This document shows, piece by piece, positions 1 to 11,568 of a DNA stretch of 64,000 bases. The position numbers and the translations under genes are program-made. The notes under the pieces were generated by a model. That model did not search any database, had not been told where the DNA came from, and saw only the letters and a program-made list of their open reading frames with translations. The DNA lies in assembly GCA_029255685.2 (NCBI GenBank), contig CM055312.2:78560369-78624368 (forward strand), given 5' to 3'. This DNA comes from Silene conica. Its lineage: Eukaryota; Streptophyta; Magnoliopsida; Caryophyllales; Caryophyllaceae. The stretch's first letter is position 1. The number at the start of each line of letters is the position of its first letter.

Positions 1-92
1 TCTCAAGTCTCAAGTCTCAGGCAACTGTTTAAGTTTAAACTTGGTGAAATTAGTGCCGATAAATTGTCTGTTTTTGTAGAATTAGTTGAACA

Positions 93-123
93 CTAGCGTA
101 GACCCCGTGCAAATCATGCACGG
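93..123 (-). mobile_element. Helitron 3' terminus (minus strand)
   Basis: Read on the minus strand, a 7-bp stem (CCGTGCA / TGCACGG, plus positions 105-111 and 117-123, loop 112-116) is followed by a short spacer and CTAG at 96-93, then T. A hairpin just before CTRR inserted 5' to a T is the standard Helitron 3' end. The 5' end would lie to the right and I could not locate it. The GCACGG hairpin is shared with the other Helitron ends in this window. Confidence 0.55.
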
Positions 124-1287
124 TATATCTAGAGTTTTACTTTTTTACTTTGTTATTTCTCAATTTTTTATAGTCAATTAATAAAAAAAATTCACATTTC
201 TCATCCTAGTATTATATTTGAGAAAAAAATGATAAAACTGCAAAACTAATTTCGATAGTTGATTAATGTCCTAACTCATAAGTTGTGCTCCGTATATTTT
301 AGTGGAAATATTATTTTCCTCCAAGAAAGAAAAGATGTCATTTTATAAATTTTCTCCAGTTATTTAAATGATTTTTTTTTGTATAAAAATTATACCTTTA
401 TTATCGTACATTTATTTTTTTTTGTATAGGACAATTCTCAAATTATTTTAATAAAATAAAGTATTGTCATACTTTAGGATTTTTATTGTTTATAGCCCAT
501 AAATTCTCATTTATTTCCTTATTTTAAGTATAAGAGCATTTAGAGGGAAAATTTGCCTACGGACTTATCGCTTACTATATAATAATAATAATTAGTTTAG
601 ACCCCGTGCAATAAAGGCGTATATAGACCTTTCTTTTTTTAAATTAATTATTTATATAATAGTGGTATCTCATTAATTGTTCATATTTCTCGTCATTATA
701 TTTTGCTTTGTAGCTGACAATTAATCAATAGAATTGAGTAATGTGGCGAAATGTATTTAAGTAAAATATTTTTTATACCACAAAGCTAATGATTTCGATT
801 TTTAATTCTCTTAATTTTCTTTTTTGGCCACAAAAGGAACAATAGCGATCTACTTTTTTGCTTTATACGTTGAATGGGGCAAGTCATTCTCAAATAATAG
901 TATCAATAAAAGATTTAGCAAATAATAATTTTATATAAATTTTATTTATATTTTAATAAAGAGACTATAGGTGAGACTTGAGAGTTTAGTGAAAATAATA
1001 TAATTTGATGAAAAAATTAATTTTAATGAAATAAAATATGAAGATGCTTTTTGGAGGGAAAAGTTGTGAGAATACCTATTATTTTACTAGTAGATAGGGG
1101 ATAAGGGGAGTAGGGATTATGGTTTGGAGTTTATATAACTACCTTAGCATATGTCCACATTGGGTTAAGAAAAATTAGGGATTCAGCTGTTTATCCACCC
1201 GACCACCTCCCACAGTCTAGTTTTTGAAAGAGATTAAAAAATAGCTCTTATGTCGCTCATCTTGTGATATTTCTTTTGGCTTTTCAG
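124..1287. other. AT-rich intergenic DNA
   Basis: No coding potential was seen. Short A/T runs dominate. Apart from the Helitron terminus at 592 nothing is recognisable. This segment lies directly upstream of the first surviving exon of the HGSNAT-like fragment, where its 5' exons would be expected, and they are absent. Confidence 0.5.
592..615 (-). mobile_element. Helitron 3' terminus, second decayed copy (minus strand)
   Basis: The segment TTAGTTTAGACCCCGTGCAA closely resembles the terminus at 93. On the minus strand it ends in CTAA followed by T, which fits the Helitron CTRR-T rule. The distal half of the hairpin is degraded, so this is a remnant. The matching 5' end was not found. Confidence 0.4.
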
Positions 1288-1908
1288 GTGTTCCTTTGAA
1301 TAAATCGCTGTACACAGTCAGCTATACACTTGTTACTTCAGCTTGTGCAGGATTTACTTTTAACGCCTTCTATTTACTGGTAACTTCACTCCGTAGTTTT
1401 CACTGGTCTAATCGAACCTAGTTTTACCTAAACAGTATTCTTCCTTCATGAATTCTGTGAATCTAAGTTGTTAACAAGCAAGCATATACTTGGTGCTCCT
1501 GTGCAGGTGGATGCGTGGGGTTACAGAAGGCTGATGTCAATATTGGAGTGGATGGGAGTTCACTCCCTGAGCATTTTTATCCTCCTCACTTCTAACATCG
1601 CTATCGTTGTACTCCAAGGATTTTATTTAGGATCACCCAAAAATAATGTGGTAAGCATTATAATTTCTAGATATCTAGAGATAAACTTCGTGTTTGAGAC
1701 ATGGCAAAAGGGGGAAGAAGCAATTTGTAATAAAGTTGTCTGTTTGTTTTCCGTTCCCAATACTTTGGCTTTGGAGTAATAATGAAAATGACTCGCTAAG
1801 TAGCTGCCTTTAAGCCAATGGGGTAATGTTGTCGTAAAAAGTCTGAATGTGTCTACTTTTGATGTTGGACAGATCCACTGGATTATAAGCTGTTTCATTC
1901 ATCAATGA
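1288..1908 (+). pseudogene. HGSNAT-like acetyltransferase, 3'-end fragment, broken
   Basis: Three exon-like pieces match the C-terminal membrane region of plant heparan-alpha-glucosaminide N-acetyltransferase-like proteins (family recognised from memory). Piece one is 1288-1379, after a TTTTCAG acceptor and before GTAACT; it reads VPLNKSLYTVSYTLVTSA and continues to NAFYLL. Piece two is 1507-1650, after GTGCAG and before GTAAGC; it begins VDAWGYRRLMSILEWMG and is strongly hydrophobic. Piece three starts at 1873 after GACAG and reads IHWIISCFIHQ, then hits two TGA codons at 1906-1911 where relatives continue. All upstream exons, including the luminal catalytic part, are missing. The functional protein would be a multi-pass membrane enzyme moving acetyl groups to sugar amines. 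A truncated but transcribed gene is possible; I judge it dead. Confidence 0.62.
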
Positions 1909-2102
1909 TGATTGCATTCGGAGATGACATCCTCGCTATTTTTGGTAAGTCGAGTTCCTACCCGTAAGAGTAGTGATAAAGTTATATTGTAGTAACACCA
2001 CACCACATAGTGGACCTGTGCTAAGCCCCGTTAGTTTAACATATTATCGAATCATTATAATACTGGTTATTTGTAGTTTAACAAATAAGAATGATTTGTG
2101 CA

Positions 2103-2211
2103 GGTGCAGCGAGGAAGCATGGTGTTGTGAACGATGGTTCTTTTGACGTGCATGTCAGAGAAACGGGGAAGATTGAAGCTCTTGCGATGGTACCCCAGGT
2201 GTTTTGGTAGT
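2103..2211 (+). other. Possible orphan exon, not recognised
   Basis: After TTTGTGCAG an open segment reads AARKHGVVNDGSFDVHVRET and on to a TAG at about 2210, with another AG/GT-like junction at CCCCAG/GTGTTT. It looks coding in composition but I do not recognise the family and it does not clearly continue the HGSNAT-like fragment upstream. It may be a captured or decayed exon. Confidence 0.25.
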
Positions 2212-2901
2212 GAGCGTATTCTGCCACAACTAGAAAGCCTAGCCTATAACTTAAAAGAGGAATATGCAGTTTCAGCTCTGTTAATGCAGTAGTCCTTTAG
2301 GCCTTTTCTCAGGGATGTTTTATTATCGACCGGAGGAACCATTTTTGGCGGATTGGGTCGGGCATCACGTGAACCCGGGGTATGTACAGTAATTTGAGAC
2401 CGTCCAGGAGCGATTATACTAAAGAGCTATTTGTATATGTAGTTACGGAATATTACTCATAAATCGAGGGATTTGTATACATAGTTATTATTTATTCATA
2501 AATTCATAATTATTATTTTTATTCAAACTTCATATGATAAATGACGGGGCATATACAAGTTCCAGATTGTCAACAATGAAACCTTCAGTGTGTATATCAG
2601 TAATACGCATGGCAATTTTCATTTTTGATCAACACGCGAAATAGAGTCCGTTGAAACCATTGGGCCAAAGGGCCCAAATTATATTTGATCAAGGTGGTGG
2701 CCCAATTTTTTTGGATAATTTGACACAGTAAATCGTGACCCGTTGTCGTAAGTAAATCTTGACCAGCAACTCCGAAATACCCCTTGGCCCTTACTTTCAG
2801 GGTCGAAACCTGTTTGATCCAATGGGTAAAAGTAATTATGATAAATATGTATATTTATATTTGAAATCTAAATCTTCATACTTTAATTTACTAACATTAT
2901 T

Positions 2902-2998
2902 AAAAAAAAAAAACAATCTATAACTATAACTTTGTTTCAAAAAAAAAAATCTATAACTATAACTTTGTTTCAAAAAAAAAAATCTATAACTATAACTT
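2902..2998. repeat. Tandem repeat, about 36-bp unit, ~2.7 copies
   Basis: The unit is ATCTATAACTATAACT followed by TTGTTTC and a run of nine to eleven A. Copies differ almost only in A-run length. It lies in noncoding AT-rich DNA between the orphan exon and the Helitron candidate at 3084. Confidence 0.85.
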
Positions 2999-3083
2999 GA
3001 CCCGACTCTGAGACTCTACCTGCCCAAGCTGTTTGACAAGTTCACCATGTAGTGACTAGTGACTGTAATTCACTAACTCTCTA

Positions 3084-4597
3084 TCTATAAAAGGAAGGTT
3101 ATTTAAAGCATTTTGATTGGTTGTTGAATTTTATAAAAAAAATTGATTTTTATTGATATAGTGTCCACCATGATCGCCAAGTTAATTAATTAGTCTCTCT
3201 CCTCTTATTTTTCTATTTTTCTATTAATTCAATGGTTTATTTCTTTTTAATTCAATAAATTCTAAAATCATTAAAATTAATTAACTTTCAATAATCATTA
3301 GATTTCAATAACTTTAATTTTTAAAAAACCAACAAGTAAATAGCCGAGAGAATTTAATATTCGTCGTCCTTTTGGCTACTGCTAAATACGGTCGCTCAAA
3401 AACGTAATTTTTGTAGTGCATTTAGATACTATTACTATTGTTCGTCGTATAAAGAACATTATTCATTTGATAATTACCAATATTTTTTAAAATTACAGAT
3501 TTACCTTTACATCAAAGATAAACAACAAAAATTTAAAATTTATGAAAAGAGAGTAGCAAAAAAATTTTAAAGGTAGTATATTTTGAACACGTATTTTATA
3601 TCAAATTTAACGAGCCAAAAAAATGAAAAAAGTAAATATATAATATATAAATAATGAAAAAAAATGATAAAAAATTGCAACAATAAATACGCAAAATAAC
3701 AATCCGTATTATATAATTGACGGAAAAAAATTAAACTTTTCATTTGATTCCTTCTCATGCGTTAAACATTAATTAGCAATCAATTGAGCAATTTAATTAA
3801 TCCAAAGAATATTGATGGAATTGTAAAAACATAAAGAGGTAATTTATTGAGTTTGATAACAAAGGTGAGCGTTGTAACGAACCCCGAATAGATTTTAGAG
3901 AGGCGACATAGTAGTTAGATTAAAGGAAAAGTAGTGAGGGAGAATTAGAGAGTGAAGAAAAGACAAAGTTGTGAGTTGAAATGAGGTTAGGCAGATGTGG
4001 AGTTTATCAAATAAACGAACATATAATTTTTCACTTTGTTATATGCATATATCCCTATATAAAGGTTCACAAATTCTCATTGAAGACGGACCAATTTCGT
4101 CTCCTTAAAAAGACGGGCCAAAATGTCACCTTTTTGACGACAACGGGTTTTTTTGGGTAGTTAGAGAGTCGACCAAGACTAATTAGGTTAATTAGGATAG
4201 TTAGGAATTTAGGATTTAAACCATAAGTATAATTTTCATATTTATACTTATTTTTATTGGCTATTTTTCCGTTTTAAGTTTAAAATAATTTAATTTCAGC
4301 CCCTTAAATATATAGGACAAATATTTTAGTTTTCCTTTACATAATGTTACTGTTTTTTCTTATTCATCCTACATATATATTTGATCTATCTTAAATAAGA
4401 TTTATTTTTGTTTATCATGTCGAGCTAATGTGTGTTTTTAATTACGTCCAAGTTAATCGTATAAATTATTTTACATTTTACATTATTATAAATATAATAC
4501 TAAAATCATATTTTTGTTAAATATATATTCACCTTTTTATTCATTTTCAATTTAATAAAATTAAGCCCGTGCATTTTTTGCACGGGCGTAAAATTAG
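3084..4597 (+). mobile_element. Candidate non-autonomous Helitron
   Basis: The left end is A|TCTATAAAAGGAAGG. The right end has a 9-bp perfect stem GCCCGTGCA (4565-4573) / TGCACGGGC (4579-4587), then GTAAAA and TTAG at 4594-4597 followed by T. TTAG departs from the canonical CTRR, so either the end has mutated or the pairing of these ends is wrong. No Rep/helicase coding is visible. A TGAAGACGGACC motif and its partial inverse (about 4080-4105) inside may be a further small insertion. Confidence 0.42.
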
Positions 4598-4664
4598 TTT
4601 TAGAAAAAGGAGACTAACAATCTCAAAGTCCCACACTCCCAAAATTTCTTTATTAATTAATTAA

Positions 4665-4697
4665 CTAGCACAACACCCGTGAAAATTCACGGGGTTG
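4665..4697 (-). mobile_element. Helitron 3' terminus (minus strand)
   Basis: On the minus strand an imperfect stem (CAAC-CCCGTGAA / TTCACGGG-GTTG, plus 4671-4683 and 4686-4697) precedes CTAG and T (4668-4664). It lies about 70 bp from the right end of the plus-strand candidate, so two Helitrons abut end to end here. A 5' end to the right was not identified with confidence. Confidence 0.5.
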
Positions 4698-4802
4698 TTT
4701 ATTTTCAATTTTTAAAGAAAATGATCAAGTGAATTTGTTAGATAAACTAATAACGTATTTGATGTATATGACAAGACTTTGAATAAATTAAATGAGAAAG
4801 TA

Positions 4803-5020
4803 AATATAAAAAAAATATATAAGAACTTCAATTACGAAAGAATTGAAAAAAAATTAAAGCAAAAAACAGCGAAAATGGTCTATATAAAATTATACGTTAT
4901 TTAGAAACTTGTTTTTAAAAAATGTCGGCCATTGAGTGGGAAGTAGTAATAGAAATTTGAATAATTGTTTGAAAGTAAAAACGAGCAGTAATATGACACA
5001 GCAACACGCAACACGTGGTT
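4803..5020 (-). repeat. Dispersed repeat, inverted copy of 35530-35725
   Basis: This segment, read on the minus strand, matches 35530-35725 over about 200 bp. Shared landmarks include GTTGCTGTGTCATATTAC, CAAATTTCTATTACT, the AATGTCGG/AGACATT region and TAGAAGTTCTTATA. It is an unclassified interspersed family with no coding capacity seen. Confidence 0.6.
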
Positions 5021-5076
5021 TATTTTTAAAATCACTTAACACACTAAACGTTTGACATTTAACTTGAAAGAGCTTA

Positions 5077-5283
<207 letters not shown>

Positions 5284-6080
5284 AGAAATGGAAAATTATT
5301 GTTTCCAATGAAATAGGTTTGAGTTAAAAATGTGAACTAAGTGGTTTTACAAAACTTATGAATGGAAAATTAATTAAATTAATAAAATAAGAAAATTAAA
5401 TACGTTATTGCGAAATACGTTAAAAAAACCCCGTATCATCTTCCAATCCCCTTTCCATGACAACAAATTCTCCTTACACAAAATTTTGTGGAAATGTTCC
5501 GTGTATACAACGTATGAACGCAGAGTATATAATACAGTTATTGTGAGCGAAGGATTACACTACATTATTCAATCAGATATACTAATTGTATAAAGAAACA
5601 AAAGGGTTATTGGAAATATAATGGTTGGTTGTATAATAGATGTTTTGTTGGTAATTACATTTTGTAATTAATAGTATAATTGTTTCGACTTTGGAAAGTG
5701 AAATTTAATTTTTAATGGAAATCTTGAAAATCTAATTATGTATTATGTAATTAATAGTAATATAATAATTATAATACTTAGTTGTAATTGATTGACCTAA
5801 TTAGAACTAAGTTTGCCAAAGTGAATGAGGAAGCTTTATTAGGGAAATTCTAAAACCTAGTTGCGCCACATCAGTGGTTTTACATTTTGATTTTATATAT
5901 ATATCATGATAATGAATGTACGTGATTAGAATAAATCATTATTCTTTATGTCAAAGCTTTTCTAAAACAGTTTTTTCTCCTAATCACAACCCAAATCACT
6001 CTTATCGATCAATATCTCGCAAGGAATCATCAGTGTTGATCGTAGATCGTTTGTGCGTCAATCTTTCGTTGATAAGTAGA
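5284..6080. other. Noncoding flank of the solo LTR
   Basis: AT-rich, without a convincing gene. A segment near 5845-5875 (AAATTCTAAAAC, then TTGCGCCACATCA) resembles the start of the Helitron at 50206 and may be a 5' remnant. 5940-6080 is less AT-rich and may be part of the older element into which the LTR inserted. Confidence 0.4.
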
Positions 6081-6085
6081 ATATG

Positions 6086-8773
6086 TGTGAACCCCTGCGA
6101 TTTAGCGGAAAAATAAACACAAAAGAATGCGAAAAATACGAGGTTTTTAAAACTTTTCTTGAAGAATTAAATAACTAACATGCGAAGGTTCAAACTAAAA
6201 TAAAAGTGCGGAAATAAAAGAAACCATGCTAGTTATACAAACATAGTAAAAGAGTGTATGGGGATATTCCCACGAATAGAAACATAACGTAAGGTAGTCT
6301 AGCGATATGAAGTGAAACTAAAGTCCAAGGGTAAGTGCTCGCTAGCCCACATGTCTCACCCAACCACTGCTTCACAAACCTGCCATTCATGAAACATGAA
6401 CGCCACAGTCAGTGGGGAGTAACTCAGGGTTCTCCCAGCCACTTTACGTCAAAATACAAATAGATAACAATAAGAACATATTGTATATGGAGTAGTACAT
6501 GTGAATATGAGAAATATCAAAGCATGATACTTAAAATCAGGTAAACAACCAGGTGATCGACTCAGAGACCAACACTTGATGACATGTCCAATCACACAAA
6601 CAACAACAAACAAGAATAGAATGAACGTCGTCAGGTAGCATAACCGCTACAACTGACAAACAGGGAGTATAACCGCTCCACTAACAGGCTAGGGCGTATA
6701 ACCGCGCCCTAGCTACCGGAGCGCATAACCACGTCATCCGGATACTATGTATAACGAATAACCGACAACTATATGCCTAAGACCTGGCTAGACCTCTCGA
6801 TGTAATAACCTACACCGAACGACACACGGGAACCGAGCCGCATAACCACGGACACCGACCAATCCCGAACATAGTTAGATAAAATCTCATAACAATAGTG
6901 GCGTTTGTTCATTACAGTGATACACAAATCGTACCATCGATATCTATTCACTAGCAAGGCAACATAACCGTCGCCAACACAATTTTAGGATGACATAATC
7001 GTCACCTACACAAGCTTAGGATAACATAACCATTAACCCACTTATTTAAACATACATGAGCCAACAAACCATGAATAAGACAACACTTAAGTCCATTCCA
7101 TCCGGGAGAGGAATAAACGGAACTGATTAATAAAACATAACTTCTAAATGCATTTAACATTAAAGTTGACCTCTGCCCGTAAAATTCATAAATAATTCAA
7201 ATAAAATCAAAATGATACAAGGAAAATTGGGTCATATTAATAAGACATTTAGCTACAATATTCATCAAATAACCATTTCCAAAAGACGGACTCAACAGGG
7301 GTTTATAATCTGATCTTTACAGTATGTCAAAAATCGTGGCATTAAAAGTATTTCTTCATAAAACGGGTTTAACAAATAATTTTGGAGCAAAGTAAAATCC
7401 TAAAATCATTTAAACTCTTCAAAGTTTAGTTATGGAAAAGACCTAGAATAGTTTTAAAGTATAAAAATGGTTTTCGAAATAATCTTTGAGCTACTGTCTG
7501 TTCTGCTAGTATTTCAGCGCGATGTTCGTAAATATTTATTTCTGAACAAACTACATGTAGGAAAATTACGAAATTTTAGAGGTAGACTCTAAACTTAAAA
7601 TAAATAGGGGTCTATTTTCAACATTTTCAAATATGGATACTCTAAGATGTCGAAAAAATTGTACAAGACGATGGACAGATTTGTCAAGGTGCTGAAACTT
7701 CATGAAATACCCAATGTAAACAAAGCACTGTGAACATGAAAGACTATCAAACTAATCATCCTCAATGATCATAACCTCATTTAACAATACAATCTTTCAT
7801 GAATTTTCACAATTAAAATCTCATCCAACACAACCATACAAGATGAAATTCATCCAAACATATGATTTAAGAACATAATCATGCCACTGTTTAATCAAAC
7901 ACAATTCTAATATACTAAACATTACTAACATATAGAACACATGGAAACAAAGACGATTAAAGTCGAGTAACCCATCACCGTTACCTTATAGTTCTTCAAT
8001 AAGCATGATTTTGACTCAAAGCGACTCCGGTTTGGACAACTCTGGTTTGGACAACCGAACTAGCTACACACAAATAACGAGGTTAGCTAAGAGAACCGTG
8101 TCTTAAAGGCCACGACCAGAGTATATTAAGGAAGAAATTTGATACCTTTATTACCTAAAAAGATAGGGGGCGAGGAGAGGAAGAGATAGGCGCGAAAATC
8201 GTCGAAAATCGATAAGAAACGAAGATTTTACGAAAGTTTTACGGTGGAGGTGCACAACAATGGTGTTTCTTTTTCTTTTGTGTTTAGTGTGCTTTTGGCT
8301 GAAAAATAAAGGAATGAAGAAGAAGGAAAGAGGAGGGAGAAGACCTTGGGCTGCAAGGCAAAATTGGTATGTTTAGACAAGTGTCCCAAAGGACAAGTGG
8401 AATGAGTAAAGAGTAAGCAACGAGCGAGTGTCTTGTTAGCGGATGATCCGCGACAGCCTTTCGTATTTTCGGCATAATTTTCTCCACAGAACTCGGAATG
8501 AGGTGTTTTTGGTGGCGTTGGAAATCTAAGAAAGAGAGCTAAAACTTTTATTTATAAGCAAGAGTTAAATATGCCTTTAAAATATCTTAAAATTAGTAAC
8601 AAGGACAGAGTAGCATTTCACAAGTTTAAGGAGTATAAGTTTAAGACGGACATATTAATATCATTGTCAAAAATGATAAATTCTAAATGGAACTTTATTT
8701 ATTGTAGATCATTATTATTACTAAAATAAGATTTTAAAGATATATAAAGACTTGGAAATTACGGGGTGTTACA
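6086..8773 (-). mobile_element. Solo LTR, Ty3/gypsy type, 2.69 kb with ATATG duplication
   Basis: The element starts TGTGAACCCC and ends GGGGTGTTACA, and is flanked by ATATG at both 6081-6085 and 8774-8778, a 5-bp target-site duplication. Read on the minus strand it begins TGTAACACCCCG, the usual start of Tekay-like chromovirus LTRs (family knowledge), and near its end carries the CCGC-rich stretch seen in such LTRs. No internal gag-pol is present, so recombination between LTRs probably left one. 2688 bp is long for an LTR. A row of hairpins lies at 6630-6745. Confidence 0.8.
6630..6745. repeat. Array of small inverted repeats with ATAACC in the loops
   Basis: Four successive short palindromes each enclose ATAACC: GTAGC-ATAACC-GCTAC; GGAGT-ATAACC-GCTCC; GCTAGGGCG-TATAACCG-CGCCCTAGC; CCGGA-(GCGCATAACCACGTCA)-TCCGG. 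Stem sequences differ while the loop core is kept. Further ATAACC/TAACCG motifs continue to about 7030 without clear stems. The array lies inside the solo LTR. Confidence 0.75.
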
Positions 8774-8778
8774 ATATG

Positions 8779-10336
8779 TCTTCTCTATATGTTTGAATCC
8801 TATATGGTTTGGGGTAGATTTTATCAACAATGTTGTGATGGATTGTTATGTAATAAAACTATAGGCGGTGGAGACTTCGCAGAAGATCGGTTCTAGCCTT
8901 GAGTTGAATTCTGTGAGAATTGTCTTAAGGTGGGTTTCCCTACTCAACTTTCTGTATAATTGTTGTTGGCTAGATGTGACGATCTTTGTTTAGTATTATG
9001 CTTAAGATGTTATGGTTGTGTTATTGTGATGAGTATGATATTGTTGTGGGACTATTGTTGGGAGATGGTTTCAACCTTATATTCGTCCCCCGTGACTCTC
9101 GTCACGAGGGAGATGTGCACATTAATTATTTGGGTACGCTCGTTGCGATAAGCGGGACTTAGGGGGTAAGGTTGTGGTCCCTATTGGCGGCGAGGATTAC
9201 CTGTTGCGATAGGTAATCTGGTAGGGCTATACATTGCCATGTGTAGTCGGTTACTGGTTTCTACTAGAGATTGAAGGATGTTACTATTGTGCGGATTGAG
9301 GTGTATTGTTTTATTGTTATGATGTTATACAGTTGGCTGATCCCATTTTGTTGTTGTAAACTCTGGTGATCCATTGGATGGTGAGCAATTGATTAGTAGG
9401 TTAGCAGTGCTTGATGCTCAGGACGTGGTTAAGACAGAGTCTTTACGTAGAGATGTCATAGTCTAACTTCCGCATTTATTGAACACTTGATAGTTGTAAT
9501 TTTATATTTGGTTTGAGACCTTGTATTTTTTATTGGAGTTTAAATTATACCTTTATATTGTTTCATTATGGTAACTATGATGCTTACTATCTCGAGCAAC
9601 CAAATTGGTAGCACCCATATATGATAGGTAGATCTGATCATGGGCCGGGCTGGGCCGGGTTTGGCCCAGGTCCATATTAAATAAACGGCCCAAATACACG
9701 GGCCGGGCCAAAACGATGGGCCCATTTTCTTGGCCCAAGCCCGCAATTGTTCGGGCTATAACGGGCCTCGAGCCAAAATGGGCCAAAACGGGCCAAAATA
9801 ATATAATACGAAACAATCGACAAAATCGATATGTGAACAAACTATTAGCAACGAAATAAAATTTTCAAGCCTTAGGTATTTGACTTCGACTCTTTTGGTA
9901 GGACAACCATCCATAGTACCATACATAATTTATGAGTTGACAAAAAATAAATAGTATTAAGTAAAGGCGTACGATAAAAATCTAAAAATATCTGCGAAAT
10001 TGATAATTCGATGCATAAGTGATATTAGATTATTAGTATGATGTGATATACGATTCCAACTTTTAAATTTTTTTCTTTTTAAAAAAATAATTTCGGGTCG
10101 GGTTGGGTCGGGCCAAAAATCGGGCCTTTAGGTTGGCCCAAACCCGACCCTATATTTATATCGGGCTTATTTTTGGCCGGGCCACGGGCTTTTTGAGTCA
10201 AACTATTAGGCCCAAGCCCGAGAAAAAATCGGGCCGGGCCGAGTCGGGCCATCGGGCCTAGGCCATTTGATCAGCTCTAATGATAGGGTAGTTTTTGGTA
10301 AGGGACTTGGTATATTTGGAAATGGGGGTGTTAGAA
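8779..10336 (+). mobile_element. Second LTR-like fragment, split by a hAT insertion
   Basis: 8779-9628 and 10288-10336 appear to be one sequence interrupted by the hAT at 9629. It contains an LTR-style stretch (CTTCCGCATTTATTGAAC near 9469, then TTGAGACCTTGTATT) and ends GGAAATGGGGGTGTTAGA, close to the GGGGTGTTACA end of the solo LTR but in plus orientation. The left boundary is uncertain: it runs straight out of the solo LTR, suggesting the latter inserted into it or beside it. No coding was seen. Confidence 0.45.
9629..10279. mobile_element. Non-autonomous hAT element, 651 bp
   Basis: The ends are TAGATCTGATCATGGGCC and, inverted, TAGAGCTGATCAAATGGCC. The flanking 8-bp duplication ATGATAGG is perfect (9621-9628 and 10280-10287). 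Subterminal DNA is loaded with GGGCC/GGCCC motifs (GGGCCGGGC, CGGGCTTATTTTTGGCCGG). The middle is AT-rich without a transposase. The 8-bp duplication and TAG-start ends place it in hAT. Confidence 0.88.
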
Positions 10337-11117
10337 TATGGGATGGAGAATCCTTTTTATTCACAACACTTCTTCCATGAAACACATTTTTTGAAATCTT
10401 ATTCTAAATACTTTTTTAAGTTAATTCCTATGTCACGGTATCTTAATCTAAATACTTTTAAGTTGCTTTCAATGTCACGGTCGTTTATTATGTTATTTCA
10501 CTTTGAGTTGTCTCAATAGTTGTGATCCTTTTTATTTTAGGAATGATATGAAGAGTAATTTGATTATTCACACTCAATTTAGTCCACTTATTATCACCTA
10601 TATACTAAAACATTAACACATCTCCAAATTTTTGCTGCTTAATTTTTCCGCCTAAATGATATTCTACTAGATTGAGAATATTTATTTTCTAATTAATTAA
10701 TGTTGACTATATATATTTACTATTATAAAACAATAATTATTTTCTAATTAATTTTATAATATCAATCGTTGTTTAATTTTTACATAAGGCACAATATCTC
10801 CTTGAAATTAAATATGCAAATTTTCTACCCTTTTATTTCAAAATGAAAGTAAACTACATTAGTTTGATTAATTGTAAAATTTCCTAATATTGTATCTAAA
10901 ATACCGTGCATCTACACGGGTCCTACACTATTTTTAGTAACTGATTTTCTTCTCTTTCCTTAATTTTGAGTCAAAACAAAAGGAGAACAATAAACTAGGA
11001 CAGACAGAGTGATACTTAATTTAGTCGCTTTGTGTGATCATAACTTGCAAAACGAAGCTACGCATGGGCCGGACGGGCACAGCCTAGGCTAGCAGTTTCA
11101 GAACAATTAATAAGTGA
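10337..11117. other. Intergenic DNA with a decayed Helitron-like end
   Basis: No gene was seen. 10597 (CTATATACTAAAAC) and 10902-10930 (CCGTG-CATCTA-CACGG followed by ACACTAT) resemble the 5' and 3' ends of the window's Helitrons, but CTAT breaks the CTRR rule, so any element is decayed. Confidence 0.3.
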
Positions 11118-11285
11118 GGTCGTGTTCTTTCTGGCTTATTTTCAGCTCGTTTCAGTTCAGCTCAGCTCGTTTCAGTTCAGTTCAGTTCAGCTCAGCTTCA
11201 TTCATTTCAGTTCAGTTCAGTTCAGCGCAGCTTCATTTAGTTCATTTCAGTTTAGTTCAGCTCGACTTTATTAAGTACATCCCAG

Positions 11286-11359
<74 letters not shown>

Positions 11360-11384
11360 TATTATTATTATTATTATTATTATT
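11286..11384. repeat. (TTA)n microsatellite
   Basis: About 33 TTA/ATT units with one C substitution, inside the Harbinger element. A plus-strand open frame through it gives poly-tyrosine and is an artefact. Confidence 0.95.
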
Positions 11385-11568
11385 CATTATTATTAATTAA
11401 TAATTCTTATTATGATTATTATTGTTATCATCTTAATATGCTTCATCTTTCATGTTATTATGGACACCAATATCGCACCCTTTTTTTCAATTTCTTTTCA
11501 AACCTTGTCCATGAATTTCTTCCGTTCTTTATCATCCATGTTTGAATCTGTTATTTCTTAAATACTTT

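Noticed and set aside
6600-7030. Repeat-spacer pattern that might suggest a CRISPR-like array
   Set aside because: The ATAACC motif is only six bases, spacing is irregular, and the host is a plant; the pattern is hairpins within an LTR.
6769-9151. Short open frames of 60-70 residues
   Set aside because: They lie inside LTR sequence, lack domain features and have no splice-compatible neighbours.
10597-10930. Possible 330-bp Helitron
   Set aside because: The 3' end reads CTAT instead of CTRR and the stem is only five bases, so the ends cannot be trusted.
11114-11545. 143-residue frame with a poly-tyrosine run
   Set aside because: It translates the TTCAG array and (TTA)n repeat of a transposon.
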